A DNA stretch of 64,000 nt, taken from NCBI RefSeq assembly GCF_018294505.1, contig NC_057803.1, forward strand, positions 686,461,252-686,525,251. Direction: 5' to 3'. The DNA is from Triticum aestivum (lineage: Eukaryota > Streptophyta > Magnoliopsida > Poales > Poaceae). A program made the position numbers and the translations under genes. Numbering within the stretch: position 1 is the first letter of the stretch; each line of letters opens with the position of its first letter. The notes under the pieces are model-generated. The model was given only the letters and a program-made list of their open reading frames with translations, was not told where the DNA came from and made no database searches. Of the stretch, positions 32,157 through 43,449 are shown one piece after another.

Positions 32157-33887
32157 TGTTGGGAACGTAGTAATTTCAAAATTTTCCTACGCACACGCAA
32201 GATCATGGTGATGCATAGCAACGAGAGGGGAGAGTGTGATCCACATACCACCGACAGCGGAAGCGTTATGACAACGCGGTTGATGTAGTCGTACGTCTTC
32301 ACGGCCCGACCGATCAAGCACCGAAACTACGGCACCTCCGAGTTTTAGCACACGTTCAGCTCGATGACGATCCCCGAACTCCGATCCAGCAAAGTGTCGG
32401 GGAAGAGTTCCATCAGCACGACGGCGTGGTGACGATCTTGATGTTCTACCGTCGCAGGGCTTCGCCTAAGCACCGCTACAATATTATCGAGGAGTATGGT
32501 GGAAGGGGGCACCGCACACGGCTAAGAAAACGATCACGTGGATCAACTTGTGTGTCTAGGGGTGCCCCCTGCCCCCGTATATAAAGGAGCAAGGGGAGGA
32601 GGCCGGCCGGCCCTAGGGTGCGCCAAGGAGGAGTCCTCCTCCTAGTAGGAGTAGGACTCCCCTCTTTCCTACTCCTACTAGGAGGGGGAAAGGAAGGGGG
32701 AGAGGGAGAAGGAAAGGGGGGCGCCGCCCCCCCCCCTCTCCTAGTCCAATTCGGACCAGAGGGGGAGGGGGCGCGCGGCCCACCCTGGCCGCCTCTCTCT
32801 CTCTCTCCACTAGGGCCCATGAGGCCCATTACTTCTCCCGGGGGGTTCTGGTAACCCTCCGACACTCTGGTTTTCTTCGAAATCATCCGGAACACTTCCG
32901 GTGTCCGAATATAGCCATCCAATATATCAATCTTTATGTCTCGACCATTTCGAGACTCCTCGTCATGTCCGTGATCACATCCGAGACTCCGAACTAACTT
33001 CGGTACATCAAAACTCATAAACTCATAATATAACTGTCATCGAAACCTTAAGCGTGCGGACCCTACGGGTTCGAGAACAATGTAGACATGACCGAGACAT
33101 GTCTCCGGTCAATAACCAATAGCGGAACCTGGATGCTCATATTGGCTCCCACATATTCTACAAAGATCTTTATCGGTCAGACCGCATAACAACATACGTT
33201 GTTCCCTTTGTCATCGGTATGTTACTTGCCCGAGATTCGATCGTCGGTATCTCAATACCTAGTTCAATCTCGTTACCGGCAAGTCTCTTTACTCATTTCG
33301 TAATACATCATCTCACAACTAACTCATTAGTTGCAATGCTTGCAAGGCTTATGTGATGTGCATTATCGAGAGGGCCCAGAGATACCCCTCCGACAATCGG
33401 AGTGACAAATCCTAATATCGAAATACGCCAACTCAACATTTACCTTTGGAGACACCTGTAGAGCTCCTTTATAATCACCCAGTTACGTTGTGACGTTTGG
33501 TAGCACACAAAGTGTTCCTCCGGCAAATGGGAGTTGCATAATCTCATAGTTATAGGAACATGTATAAGTCATGAAGAAAGCAATAACAACATACTAAACG
33601 ATCGGGTGCTAAGCTAATGGAATGGGTCATGTCAATCACATCATTCTCCTAATAATGTGATCCCGTTAATCAAATGACAACACATGTCTATGGTTAGGAA
33701 ACATAACCATCTTTGATTAACGAGCTAGTCAAGTAGAGGCATACTAGTGACGTTTAGTTTGTCTATGTATTCACACAAGTATTATGTTTCCGGATAATAC
33801 AATCTTAGCATAAATAATAAACATTTATCATGATATAAGGAAATAAAATAATAACATTATTATTGCCTCTAGGGCATATTTCCTTCA
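32157..33887 (-). repeat. 5' LTR of element B (1731 bp)
   Basis: Ends CGTTCCCAACA next to a primer-binding-site variant GTGGCATCCGAGCC (minus strand, 32143-32156). This differs from the canonical plant Copia site TGGTATCAGAGCC. Confidence 0.95.
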
Positions 33888-33984
33888 ACAAGGAGACAGA
33901 CTGTTGATCAAGCATCGCCGTGAAAGATCGGGCCATCCACACGCACAAACTAGCGTCTCGCTAGTCCGTGCCTCATCAATGTTC

Positions 33985-34774
33985 ATGGCATTTTCGTACC
34001 CACTAAATATTTGCATCACTATGTTGTTGGGACACTAAAGTACCTAAGGCAATATTCTACTAGATTAACACGTTAATTTCACCAAGTCACTGGATGTCAA
34101 TAGAACTTTGCATTTTGTAAAGATATATACTTATATACTCTTAAAATTTAACACTTATAATGTTTGTTGTCAGTAGCAAGAGCACATGTTCTTTGATTTG
34201 ACCTCAGCTTTTAGGCTACTGAAAAAAGTTGTAGTTGCTTGTATTGCGTACTACTATATATATAGGGTATAAGGTCGGTACAGAGTGAGTCGGTTTGAAC
34301 TTGATAGCTTAGGACACCCTAGTGCTAACCAGGATGACAAAACAGAGTTGGCAGGAAAACTAGTTGTTTGTGCTACTAGCTGGAAGTCAGAAGGCTTATC
34401 TTACTAGAATAATGAAAAACAAAGTTTAGCTAGCAGGAAAACTAAACCAATCTGCACAAAATTCTAAATGGAAAACATATCAAGTTCATGCCAAGGGGTT
34501 TGGTAAAACTCAAGATATGAACATGTTTTGTGAAAACACGTGTGGTATACTGAAAGTAGACATAGAGATGCTCAAATTCATATATAAAGTTATTCCATAT
34601 GAAGCACGGTTGATTTACTATGCATTTTACAAAATGCGAAGTTCTCTTGACATCGAGGGACTTGGTGAAATTCATAAGTGTTAATCTGGTAGAATATTGC
34701 CTTAGGTACTTTAGTGTCTCAAAAACATAGTGATGCAAATATTTATGGGTATGAAAATTACATGGAAATAAAGT
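33985..34774. repeat. Interior of the long-arm element with an inner inverted repeat
   Basis: About 33985-34125 (TATTTGCATCACTATG, TACCTAAGGCAATATTCTAC) is the inverted counterpart of about 34625-34750. The 34130-34620 centre is AT-rich and I see no gene in it. Confidence 0.6.
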
Positions 34775-35590
34775 AGACATAAGATTTTCCAACTTTCATA
34801 GTTAGATCATATTCATATGATGCCAGGATTAATTACTATGGATCTTACAAAATGCAACTTTCTGTAACAGAAGTTCATTTATATCATGTCAGTCACTTAC
34901 ATGCAAGAAATGAACATGTTAAAGATGATTAACATGGCAAGGATAGGCATGGCATGAATGTACACATTATGTAGTGCAAAACTCATGTAGGATGCAAATG
35001 CATAAGAGCTATAGGTCAATGGATATCATCATGCCAAGTTTGTAAGTTTTAACAGATTCTGTCAGTTATATTATGATGCACTTTTTCCACAGAGTTTTCA
35101 TCAAGAAAATTGATCCTAACATAGATAAAAATGCCACCATTGCGTAGAACATAGAAAAATGCACAACATTGATATAAGGCACGTTTTCATCGGATACGGA
35201 TTAAAAGTTATAACGGTTTTAATATAAGATAGTGCAGCTCCTTTCAGCTAGGCGCTGCACTACACTGTGCAGCTCCTTTCAGCTAGGCGCTGCACAACCA
35301 GGAGTGGGGCCCGGGGTGCCACGCTGGACAGACTTGCAACGCCTGCGAGCTAGGCGCTGCACCGTAGGGTGTGGCGCCTTCGTGTTGGGTGCCACTCAAA
35401 ACGGTCAGCTAAGTGAATTTTTTTGCAACGCAGTTTATTTTGTGAAATGTTTTCGTTCACAGGTCAAAATTGTCAAATTTGCCTAGTTAGCAAGCATGAG
35501 AGCTTCGTGATTCAATTTATTTCTTAACAGAAACTTGTCATGTGTCACTGCAATTTGCCATCCTTGCGTGACTAGAACTGCCATAAAAAA
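34775..35590 (-). repeat. Right inverted arm
   Basis: Reverse complement of the left arm, with two copies of GCAGCTCCTTTCAGCTAGGC at about 35235 and 35270. The outer 100 bp aligns only loosely with the left end. Confidence 0.75.
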
Positions 35591-36744
35591 CGCCAGGGCC
35601 GGTGCCATGCACCTGGCATGTGGTACTTATCATTTAGGTTTTTTATTGGAACGGTCATTCTAATGCTGCGTTTGGATGATTGAATGGAAGGCCTTCATAT
35701 GGAATTGGTCTCATTTCCAATTCAGCAAGGAAACTGTAATGGACATGAATATGAATTCGCTTGTTTGGATGCTAACTAATTGAATTGGCTCATGAAATCT
35801 CAGTTAAATTTCAAGACCAAAGCATGTTGGATGGCAAATTATGAAATTGGATAGTGCTTTGTTTTATATGCATCAAATTAAAATATGTATAATATGTGAC
35901 TATGATTGAATGATTATATAGCAATGTGTGACTATAATTCAAGACTACAACCTAAAATACCTTATGAAGTTACCCCGCAAAAAAGCACCATATGAAGTTC
36001 ACAATTTTTTTCCACCATCTCATTACCATTTAACAATAACATCCAACATGCAAACGATAAATCTATGGTTAGTTGATTACAAAAGATAAATCTGTGAAAG
36101 GAAAAGGAACAAGTTAGCATGGATCCAGTGAAGGGGGAGAAGAATATGGCATGAGGTCCACTATGGGCATGGGAGGAGATGGGTTGTCACAACCAGAGAT
36201 GGGCGAGACAGAAGGCCTGCATCGGCCGGAGGAATTTCGGAGAAAAAAGAACATCAGGCCCGATCTCATGGAAAATATTTTGTCTCCGCTTGCAAAATTT
36301 CTAACTTGTGCCCCCCCCCCCCCCCCCCCCCCTCCCCCAAATTCCAACTTCCAAAGGGATAACTGGAGATTAGTGGTATAGGAGATTTCCTCAGCCAGCC
36401 ACGCCTGCGCGTGGCCTCACTGTGTTTGCGGCAAATTGATGTAAACAGATAACTATTAGTACAATTGTTTTTCATCATTTTACATATATTTAAACACCTA
36501 TTTACACATTTGTTTTGGCATGGCTCCCGCAGTAACGTGTGAGGCGTCATCTAGTTCTTTTTTTTGCGGGGTAAGGCGTCATCTAGTTTTCAAAAATGAA
36601 GAAGCTACAATGTGTATGTGCGCGCGCGCGTCTAGATCAGTACTTGTGTTTCAGAAAGAAAACAAAAGGGCAATTAACTAGAGCAATATTTATTGCTCAC
36701 TGATGATATATATCAATACGAAGAGCACATGGTTGTTCGCCAAA
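35591..36744. other. AT-rich intergenic sequence with 22-base C run
   Basis: Starts with CTGCGTTTGGATGATTGAAT-type sequence, a wording common in grass DNA-transposon derivatives, but no paired terminal repeats were confirmed. A run of 22 C is at 36311-36332. A CGCGCGCG stretch follows near 36622. No gene seen. Confidence 0.4.
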
Positions 36745-36865
36745 AAACAAAAAGAGTAGTGCTGGTTACAACGATTCAAATGCGGACACGAAAATAACAA
36801 CGACGTACGGACCAAAAGCAAATCTTATTGGGCGGCGCCCGTGCAGTTGCAACAGTACGCGTTCG

Positions 36866-37287
36866 TTAATGGGCTGGGCAAGTGAACTCGGACGGGCACG
36901 TCTTGCCGCAGTGGTTGAGGAGGAGGCTGATGTCCACGGGCACGTCGAGGTGGATGCCGAGGACGTTGGCCCTGACGGCGGTGCAGAGGCAGACGGCGGC
37001 GTCAAGGTCGACCAACCCGTGGAGCAGCGGGCAGCACTCGTCGCGCGCCGGCACGCCAACCTTGAGGCCGAGCAGGCCGCCGAGAACGTTGGCGCACGCC
37101 CTCAGCTTTAGCGCGTCGATGGAGCACTGCCCGCCGTGGCCGTGCGCTCCTCCTCCATGGTATGGCGTCGGAACGACAACGGGCGGCGTCGGCACGACGA
37201 CTGGCGGCTGGCAGTAGGGTCCGCACCGTGCGTGGCGACCGCGGAGAGGAGGCTCAGGGCGACGAAGGTAGCAGCTCTGGATGCCAT
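36866..37287 (-). pseudogene. Hybrid proline-rich / 8-cysteine (cortical cell-delineating-type) protein, frameshifted copy
   Basis: The frame starts [14 protein letters not shown] at 37287 but loses one base relative to the paralogue (between 37225 and 37226, in the codon run encoding GCGPYC). The signal peptide is thus separated from the mature domain. The rest ([12 protein letters not shown] to the FTCPAH end) is open in another frame to 36866 and contains all cysteines of the 8-cysteine motif. An ATG at 37342 keeps the mature frame open but lacks a signal peptide. It also lacks one Leu codon in the signal peptide. It has a TATA box (37364-37371) like the intact copy. Probably a young pseudogene. 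Confidence 0.85.
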
Positions 37288-37363
37288 CGTGAGCGTGTGC
37301 TTGAGTAGGATATGTAGCTAGTGCTTTGGGTTTGGGATGCATGAGAGCTTGGAGAGAGTGGTG

Positions 37364-37371
37364 TATTTATA
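37364..37371 (-). promoter_or_regulatory. TATA box of the frameshifted 8-cysteine gene
   Basis: TATAAATA on the minus strand, about 77 bp upstream of the ATG, conserved with the paralogue (58810-58817). Confidence 0.7.
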
Positions 37372-37445
37372 GCCGGGTGATATGCATGGATGCGTGGTGC
37401 ATGGGATCAAGCTGTTCGGCGTAATAGCTTAGGTATGTAGGACGA

Positions 37446-37641
37446 GACTTGCCTGCTTCTCGGCGTGCGCCCATCCGTGCTCCCGCATACGTGGCATGAT
37501 TTGATTGGAACAAAATAAGGCCCGTTCCCACTCCCTTAAAATCAGGAGGGGAAATGATTAGATTAGAAAGAGAAAAAGAAAAAGACAGCCGTAAGATGGA
37601 GTGGATGCACGGATGGGAGCATGGGAGGGAGCAGGCAAGCC
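37446..37641. mobile_element. MITE-like insertion (about 196 bp) in the copy-1 promoter
   Basis: This segment is absent from the paralogous promoter at 58.7 kb. Its ends are inverted repeats of about 33 bp. Both begin CTTGCCTGCT and share CCCATCCGTGC, with mismatches between. Target duplication not resolved. Family unknown. Confidence 0.6.
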
Positions 37642-37860
37642 GAATCCAGGTATGTATGCATGATCGATCGTCATACATGGCCATGTGCGATTCGATCGGC
37701 TTCGAGACTGCTAGGTTGTCCTCTGCGTGTATCATTTGTTTGATACGGCGGGATTTTAGCATGATCACGGACTGATGGTTTTGGAATATTATTCCTGAAG
37801 ATACGGCAACAAGTTGAGCAATGCTCTTGCATGTTCATCCATGTTAAGCCAACCTTTGTG

Positions 37861-39868
37861 ATGCTACACAGCATATTTTAGATTAAAAAGGACAAGATTA
37901 TGTAAGCAAGTTGAGGAATAAGGTGTGAGCGCTTGGACTTTGTTAGCGATGCGCGCGGGGCGCAGTGGACAAGGAAATAATAATCAGAAACACCTAAAAA
38001 TCAGACGTTAGACATGATAAATCTGACATTTTTCATGGCAACTTATATTGCATGATGATGGCAAATTTAACTTGCAAGCACAGTAATTTTTGAAAAAAAC
38101 GAACTGAAGAGGATTTGCCATGCTCGCCAACTAAACTTGCCAGAGAACATAATTTACGATGAAAAATGTTTGATTTATCATGATAAAAAAATCTGACATC
38201 AGATTTATAGTGGAGGCCATAATAATATGGACACACATAGCCACCATACCGGAATGTAAGCCGACATCGAAGTTTATGCTACCTCCATGTGAGACCAATA
38301 CTGAACCGGCTAGAACGATGTTATCTTTGATAGTACCATCAATATGATGGGGACTCTGCAGGTACATTCTTTGATAGTCATCTGGTTAATTATCAAATGG
38401 TAGAAATTAATCAGGTGCTAATGACTGTCATTTTGATATGATAGTGAGAACTTTGGCTGAGTTTTTCTTTCTAGGGAAACTTTTTCATAGAATAAGCTAG
38501 ACGGCTTAATTTGTGTGTGTCCTAGCTAGGTCTCAAGTGCTCAGTGTGTCGGTCTATTTTTTCCTCTAAAACCCAACCTTAACAGGTTTTGGAATCCCAG
38601 CATGCTGGCTACCTACCTAGATGTAGTCTAGGTTGAGATACTTATTTTAAAACGAAGGGAGTACTAATTACAATGTCAAAGCGAATTATCAAGAAAACTA
38701 TATTGGCAAAAGCGGGGGCTTCAGCCGGTTTTACCTATATAGGCCCTACCTTTTTTGCTGGGGGGGGGGGGGGGGGGGGGGAGCTGAATAATTGTCTTCA
38801 CGACCATGGACATGCATGATTCCATCGATATGATCTCTTGTTTCTCGTGAACACCCAATGGGTCATAAGGTCATATATGCAAGTACAGTGGTACACACAC
38901 AAAGTTGTTTGTTCACATCTGAAATATTCTCGGACAACTTGACCTACCGATCTACGCTGTCCGAATCAAACTTTCACAAACCACGACTGTACTTTGGTTT
39001 CTTGAAACAAACTTTCATCTAGCAACAGAGTGTACGTTGCAACGGGAGAGAAAAAAATAATACACTCCCCTGACCCAATAACCATGACTCAAGACCTCAA
39101 TAGATCCACGTCCTTTGTTGTCATTATATTCAGATTTTTTAAATAGTTAACAGATAATAACATCATATTCAAATTCTGCATATTTTTTAATCAAATTTCA
39201 TATATAACATGTTAAATTTGAAGTTAGAGTTTAAAAGATATGAATATTTTTGAAAAGCATTTGATATGTACTGCAGGTTGATTAAATTAAAACTATCGCT
39301 CTTGCAGGAAACCCTCGGTATTTTGGTATTGCGAGATATGTATTGTGGGTTGATCTCTACTCTTAATGGAGCAGTTGGTGAATAGTCTCCACGGTTTATT
39401 TTCGCTGGGTTTTTTCGTCTCTCCTCCCACCACCCCCTCCCACCTAGGTCCATCGGTTTATTTTTCTCTCCATTCTTTATTACAACCAGAACTTTCCTAA
39501 CGTATAACAAATCACGGATATAACTTTCTTAAATTATGCAAATCAATCGATTTCTTTTATTGGTTCAATTTGTCTTAGGAAAAAAATAACAGATTTTCAG
39601 GAAACAAATAATATATTTTAATCTAACTTATCTAAATCAATTGATTTCTCTCATTAGTGAAATTTGTTTTAGGAAACAAATAACAGACACGTCACAAACT
39701 TTCCTCCCAATAAATAGTTTCTTAACATTTGCACACTTTCCTAATTAGACACGTCACAAACGGGCAGGTACTGATATCACGTTACCAAACAATAAAACCC
39801 CATTTGCATAGAAATCAGTTCAAAATCCTAACTTTTCTAAATTTTTACCTTTCCTTAATAACAACCAA
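37861..39868. other. Intergenic AT-rich sequence with short repeats
   Basis: No gene supported. A 22-base G run lies at 38760-38781. Near 38640-38665 the sequence ACTTATTTTAAAACGAAGGGAGTA resembles one end of a Stowaway MITE, but no partner end was found. Around 39530-39690 a roughly 95-bp unit (AAATCAATNGATTTC ... TTAGGAAACAAATAA) is repeated approximately. AGACACGTCACAAAC occurs near 39686 and 39749. Confidence 0.45.
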
Positions 39869-39873
39869 TATTT

Positions 39874-41627
39874 TGTTGGAAATATGCCCTAGAGGCAATA
39901 ATAAATTGGTTATTATTATATTTCCTTGTTCATGATAATCGTTTATTATCCATGCTAGAATTGTATTGATAGGAAACTCAGATACATGTGTGGATACATA
40001 GACAACACCATGTCCCTAGTAAGCCTCTAGTTGACTAGCTCGTTGATCAATAGATGGTTACGGTTTCCTGACCATGGCCATTGGATGTCATTGATAACGG
40101 GATCACATCATTAGGAGAATAATGTGATGGACAAGACCCAATCCTAAGCTTAGCACAAAGATCGTGTAGTTCGTATGCTAAAGCTTTTCTAATGTCAAGT
40201 ATCATTTCCTTAGACCATGAGATTGTGCAACTCCCGGATACCGTAGGAGTGCTTTGGGTGTGCCAAACGTCACAACATAACTGGGTGGCTATAAAGGTTC
40301 ACTACAGGTATCTCCGAAAGTGTCTGTTGGGTTGGCACGAATCGAGACTGGGATTTGTCACTCCGTGTAAACGGAGAGGTATCTCTGGGCCCACTCGGTA
40401 GGACATCATCATAATGTGCACAATGTGACCAAGGAGTTGATCATGGGACGATGTGTTACGGAACGAGTAAAGAGACTTGCCGGTAACGAGATTGAACAAG
40501 GTATCGGGATACCGACGATCGAATCTCGGGCAAGTACAATATCGCTGGACAAAGGGAATTGTATACGGGATTGATTGAATCCTCGACATTGTGGTTCATC
40601 CGATGAGATCATCGTGGAACATGTGGGAGCCAACATGGGTATCCAGATCCCGCTGTTGGTTATTGGCTAGAGAGTTGTCTCGGTCATGTCTGCATGGTTC
40701 CCGAACCCGTAGGGTCTACACACTTAAGGTTCGGTGACGCTAGAGTTGTTATGGGAAATAGTACGTGGTTACCGAAGGTTGTTCGGAGTCCCGGATGAGA
40801 TCCCGGACATGACGAGGAGCTCCGGAATGGTCCGGAGGTGAAGATCGGTATATTGGACGAAGGATATTGGAGTCCGGAAGTGTTCCGGGGGTATCAGGCT
40901 ATGGCCAGCATGACCGAAAGGTGTTTCGGGAGCCCCGGCAAGTGTGGGAGGGCCTCATGGGCCAAAGGGGAAGGGGCAAACCAGCCCACTAAGGGGTGGT
41001 GCGCCTCCCACACCCTTTCCCATGTTACTTGGGGGGTTGGGGCGCCTCCACCTGGCTTGGGAGGCAAGCCTCCACCTGCTTGGCTTGGGGGGCAAGTCTC
41101 CCTAGGATTTTCCCTAGGGAGATCCAATCTGCCTAGCCGCCTCCCCCTAGGGGAAACCCTAGGGCGCCTCCCCCTCTCCCCTTGCCCCTGTATATAGTGG
41201 AGGGGTGGGAGGGCAGCCGTGACCTCTTCCCTGGCGCAGCCCTCCCTCCTCCTACACCTCCTCCTCCTCCATAGTGCTTGGCGAAGCCCTGTTGGAGAAC
41301 CACGAGCTCCATTGCCACCATGCCGTCGTGCTGCTGGAGTTCTCCCTCAACTTCTCCTCTCCCCTTGCTGGATCAAGAAGGAGGAGACGTCCCCGGGCTG
41401 TACGTGTGTTGAACGCGGAGGCGCCGTCCGTTCGGCGCTAGATCAGAATCAACCGCGATCTGAATCGCTGCGAGTACGAATCCTTCATCCGCGTTCTTGC
41501 AACGCTTCCGCTTAGCGATCTACAAGGGTATGTAGATGCACTCTCCTTCCCCTTGTTGCTAGATTACTCCATAGATTGATCTTGGTGATGCGTAGAAAAT
41601 TTTAAATTTCTGCTACGATCCCCATCA
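39874..41627 (+). repeat. 5' LTR of element C (1754 bp)
   Basis: Contains CCCCTGTATATAGTGG, a TATA-like promoter region, near 41185. Followed by the primer-binding-site variant GTGGCATTATGAGCC (41628-41642). Confidence 0.95.
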
Positions 41628-42959
41628 GTGGCATTATGAGCCAGGTCTATGCGTAGTTTATATGCACGAGTAGAACACAAGTTGTTATGGGCGTCGATTT
41701 TGTCAATTTGCTTGCCGTTACTAGTCTTATCTTGATTCGGCGGCATCATGGGATGAAGCGGCCCGGACCGACCTTACACGTACTCTTATGTGAGACTGGT
41801 TCCACCGACTGACATGCACTAGTTGCATAAGGTGGCTAGCGGGTGTCTGTCTCTCCCACTTTAGTCGGACCAGATTCGATGAAAAGGGTCCTTATGAAGG
41901 GTAAATAGAAATTGGCATATCACGTTGTGGTTTTGGCGTAGGTAAGAAACGTTCTTGCTAGAAACCTATAGCGGCCACGTAAAAACTTGCAACAACAATT
42001 AGAGGACGTCTAACTTGTTTTTGCAGCATATGCCTTGTGATGTGATATGGCCAAAAGGATGTGATGAATGATATATGTGATGTATGAGATTGATCATGTT
42101 CTTGTAATAGGAATCACGAATTGCATGTCGATGAGTATGACAACCGGCAGGAGCCATAGGAGTTGTCTTAATTTATTTATGACCTGCATGTCAACTTAAA
42201 CATCATGTAATTACTTTAATTTATTGCTAAAGCGTTAGCCATAGTAGTAGAAGTAATAGATGACGAGACAACTTCAAGAAGACACGATGATGGAGATCAT
42301 GATGATGGAGATCATGGTGTCATGCCGGTGACAATGATGATCATGGAGCCCCGAAGATGGAGATCAAAAGGAGCAAAATGATATTGGCCATATCATGTCA
42401 CTATTTGATTGCATGTGATGTTTATCATGTTTTACATCTTATTTGCTTAGAATGACGGTAGCTTAAATAAGATGATCCCTCACTAAAATTTCAAGAAAAG
42501 TGTTCCCCCTAACTGTGCACCGTTGCGAAGGTTCGTTGTTTCGAAGCACCACGTGATGATCGGGTGTGATAGATTCTAACATTCGAATACAATGGGTGTA
42601 AGCCAGATTTACACACGCAATACACTTAGGTTGACTTGACGAGCCTAGCATATATAGACATGGCCTCGAAACACGGAAGACCGAAAGGTCGAGCATGAGT
42701 CGTATAGAAGATACGATCAACATGAAGATGTTCACCGATGTTGACTAGTCTGTCTCACGTGATGATCGGACACGGCCTAGTCGATTCGGGTCATGTTTCA
42801 CTTAGATGACTAGAGGGATGTCTATCTGAGTGGGAGTTCATTAAATAATTTGATTAGATGAACTCAATTATCATGAACATAGTCTAAATTGTCTTCGCAA
42901 ATATGTTGTAGATAAATAGCTCACGTTGTAGCTCCCTGTTTCAATATGTTCCTAGAGAA

Positions 42960-43449
42960 AGATTAAGTTGAAAGATATTGTAAGCAATGATGCGGACTAG
43001 GTCCGTAGTCCAAGGAGTGTCCTCACTGCTACACAGAAGGCTTACGTCTTTGATGCACCGCTCGATGTGCAAACCCCTACAACGTCATCTGTGGATGTTA
43101 TGAACACCTAACAGACACGTCCTGATGACTACTTGATAGTTTAGTGCACCATACTTTACGGCTTAGAATCGGGATTCCAATGACGTTTTGAATGACATGA
43201 GACATATGAGATGTTCCAAGAGCTGAAATTGGGATTTGAGGCTCATGCCCGTGTTGAGAGGTGTGAGACCTCTGACAAGTTCTTTTGCCAACAAGATGGA
43301 GGAGAATAGCTCAGCTAGTGAGCATGTGCTCAGAATGTCTGGGTGCTACAATCACTTAAATCAAGTGGGAGTTAAACTTGTAGATAAGATAGTGATTGAT
43401 AGAGTTCTCTAGCCACTATCACTAAGCTACTAGATCTTCATGATGAACT
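42960..43449 (+). pseudogene. Element C gag, 5' part (broken)
   Basis: Homologous to Gag of element B (reading approximately: dimension of RIILIAAQKN region onward, RRFE-, EMFQELKL, SSSEHVLRMSGY). TAG at 43142-43144, an extra base near 43290 and TAG at 43410-43412 disable it. All three lesions are also in element E. The sequence stops at the insertion point of D (after ATGAACT). Confidence 0.8.

Larger units (their letters stand above)
25188..33887 (-). mobile_element. Element B: Copia LTR retrotransposon, Angela/BARE1/WIS type, nearly complete
   Basis: Reading on the minus strand, the 5' LTR is 32157-33887 and the 3' LTR 25188-26921, both starting TGAAGGAAATATGCCC and ending GTTCCCAACA. The target duplication ACAAG is at 25183-25187 and 33888-33892. 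The interior is 5.2 kb with gag, protease, integrase, RT and RNase H in Copia order. LTR divergence is near 2 percent by eye. It is the best-preserved Copia copy in the window. Confidence 0.95.
23885..35590. mobile_element. Long-inverted-arm DNA element (MULE/foldback-like), interrupted by element B
   Basis: 23885-24675 and the reverse complement of about 34775-35590 are clearly homologous (roughly 90 percent over the inner 450 bp). Both share GTGCAGCGCC/GGCGCTGCAC-type words and a GCAAATTTGAC segment. A further inner arm pair is about 33985-34125 and, inverted, 34625-34750. The left arm is therefore interrupted by 24676-25187, element B and 33888-33980. No transposase is visible. Long, non-coding terminal inverted repeats suggest a Mutator-like or foldback element. 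The exact outer ends and a target duplication could not be fixed, so the limits are approximate. Confidence 0.6.
36745..37860 (-). repeat. Inverted segmental duplication, copy 1
   Basis: This block is homologous in reverse complement to about 58545-59435. Homology covers the promoter, coding region and 3' flank of the 8-cysteine gene. Copy 1 has about 200 extra bases (37446-37641) in the upstream region. Confidence 0.85.

Noticed and set aside
38640..38665. Stowaway MITE
   Set aside because: Only one end-like sequence was found; no paired terminus or TA duplication could be shown.
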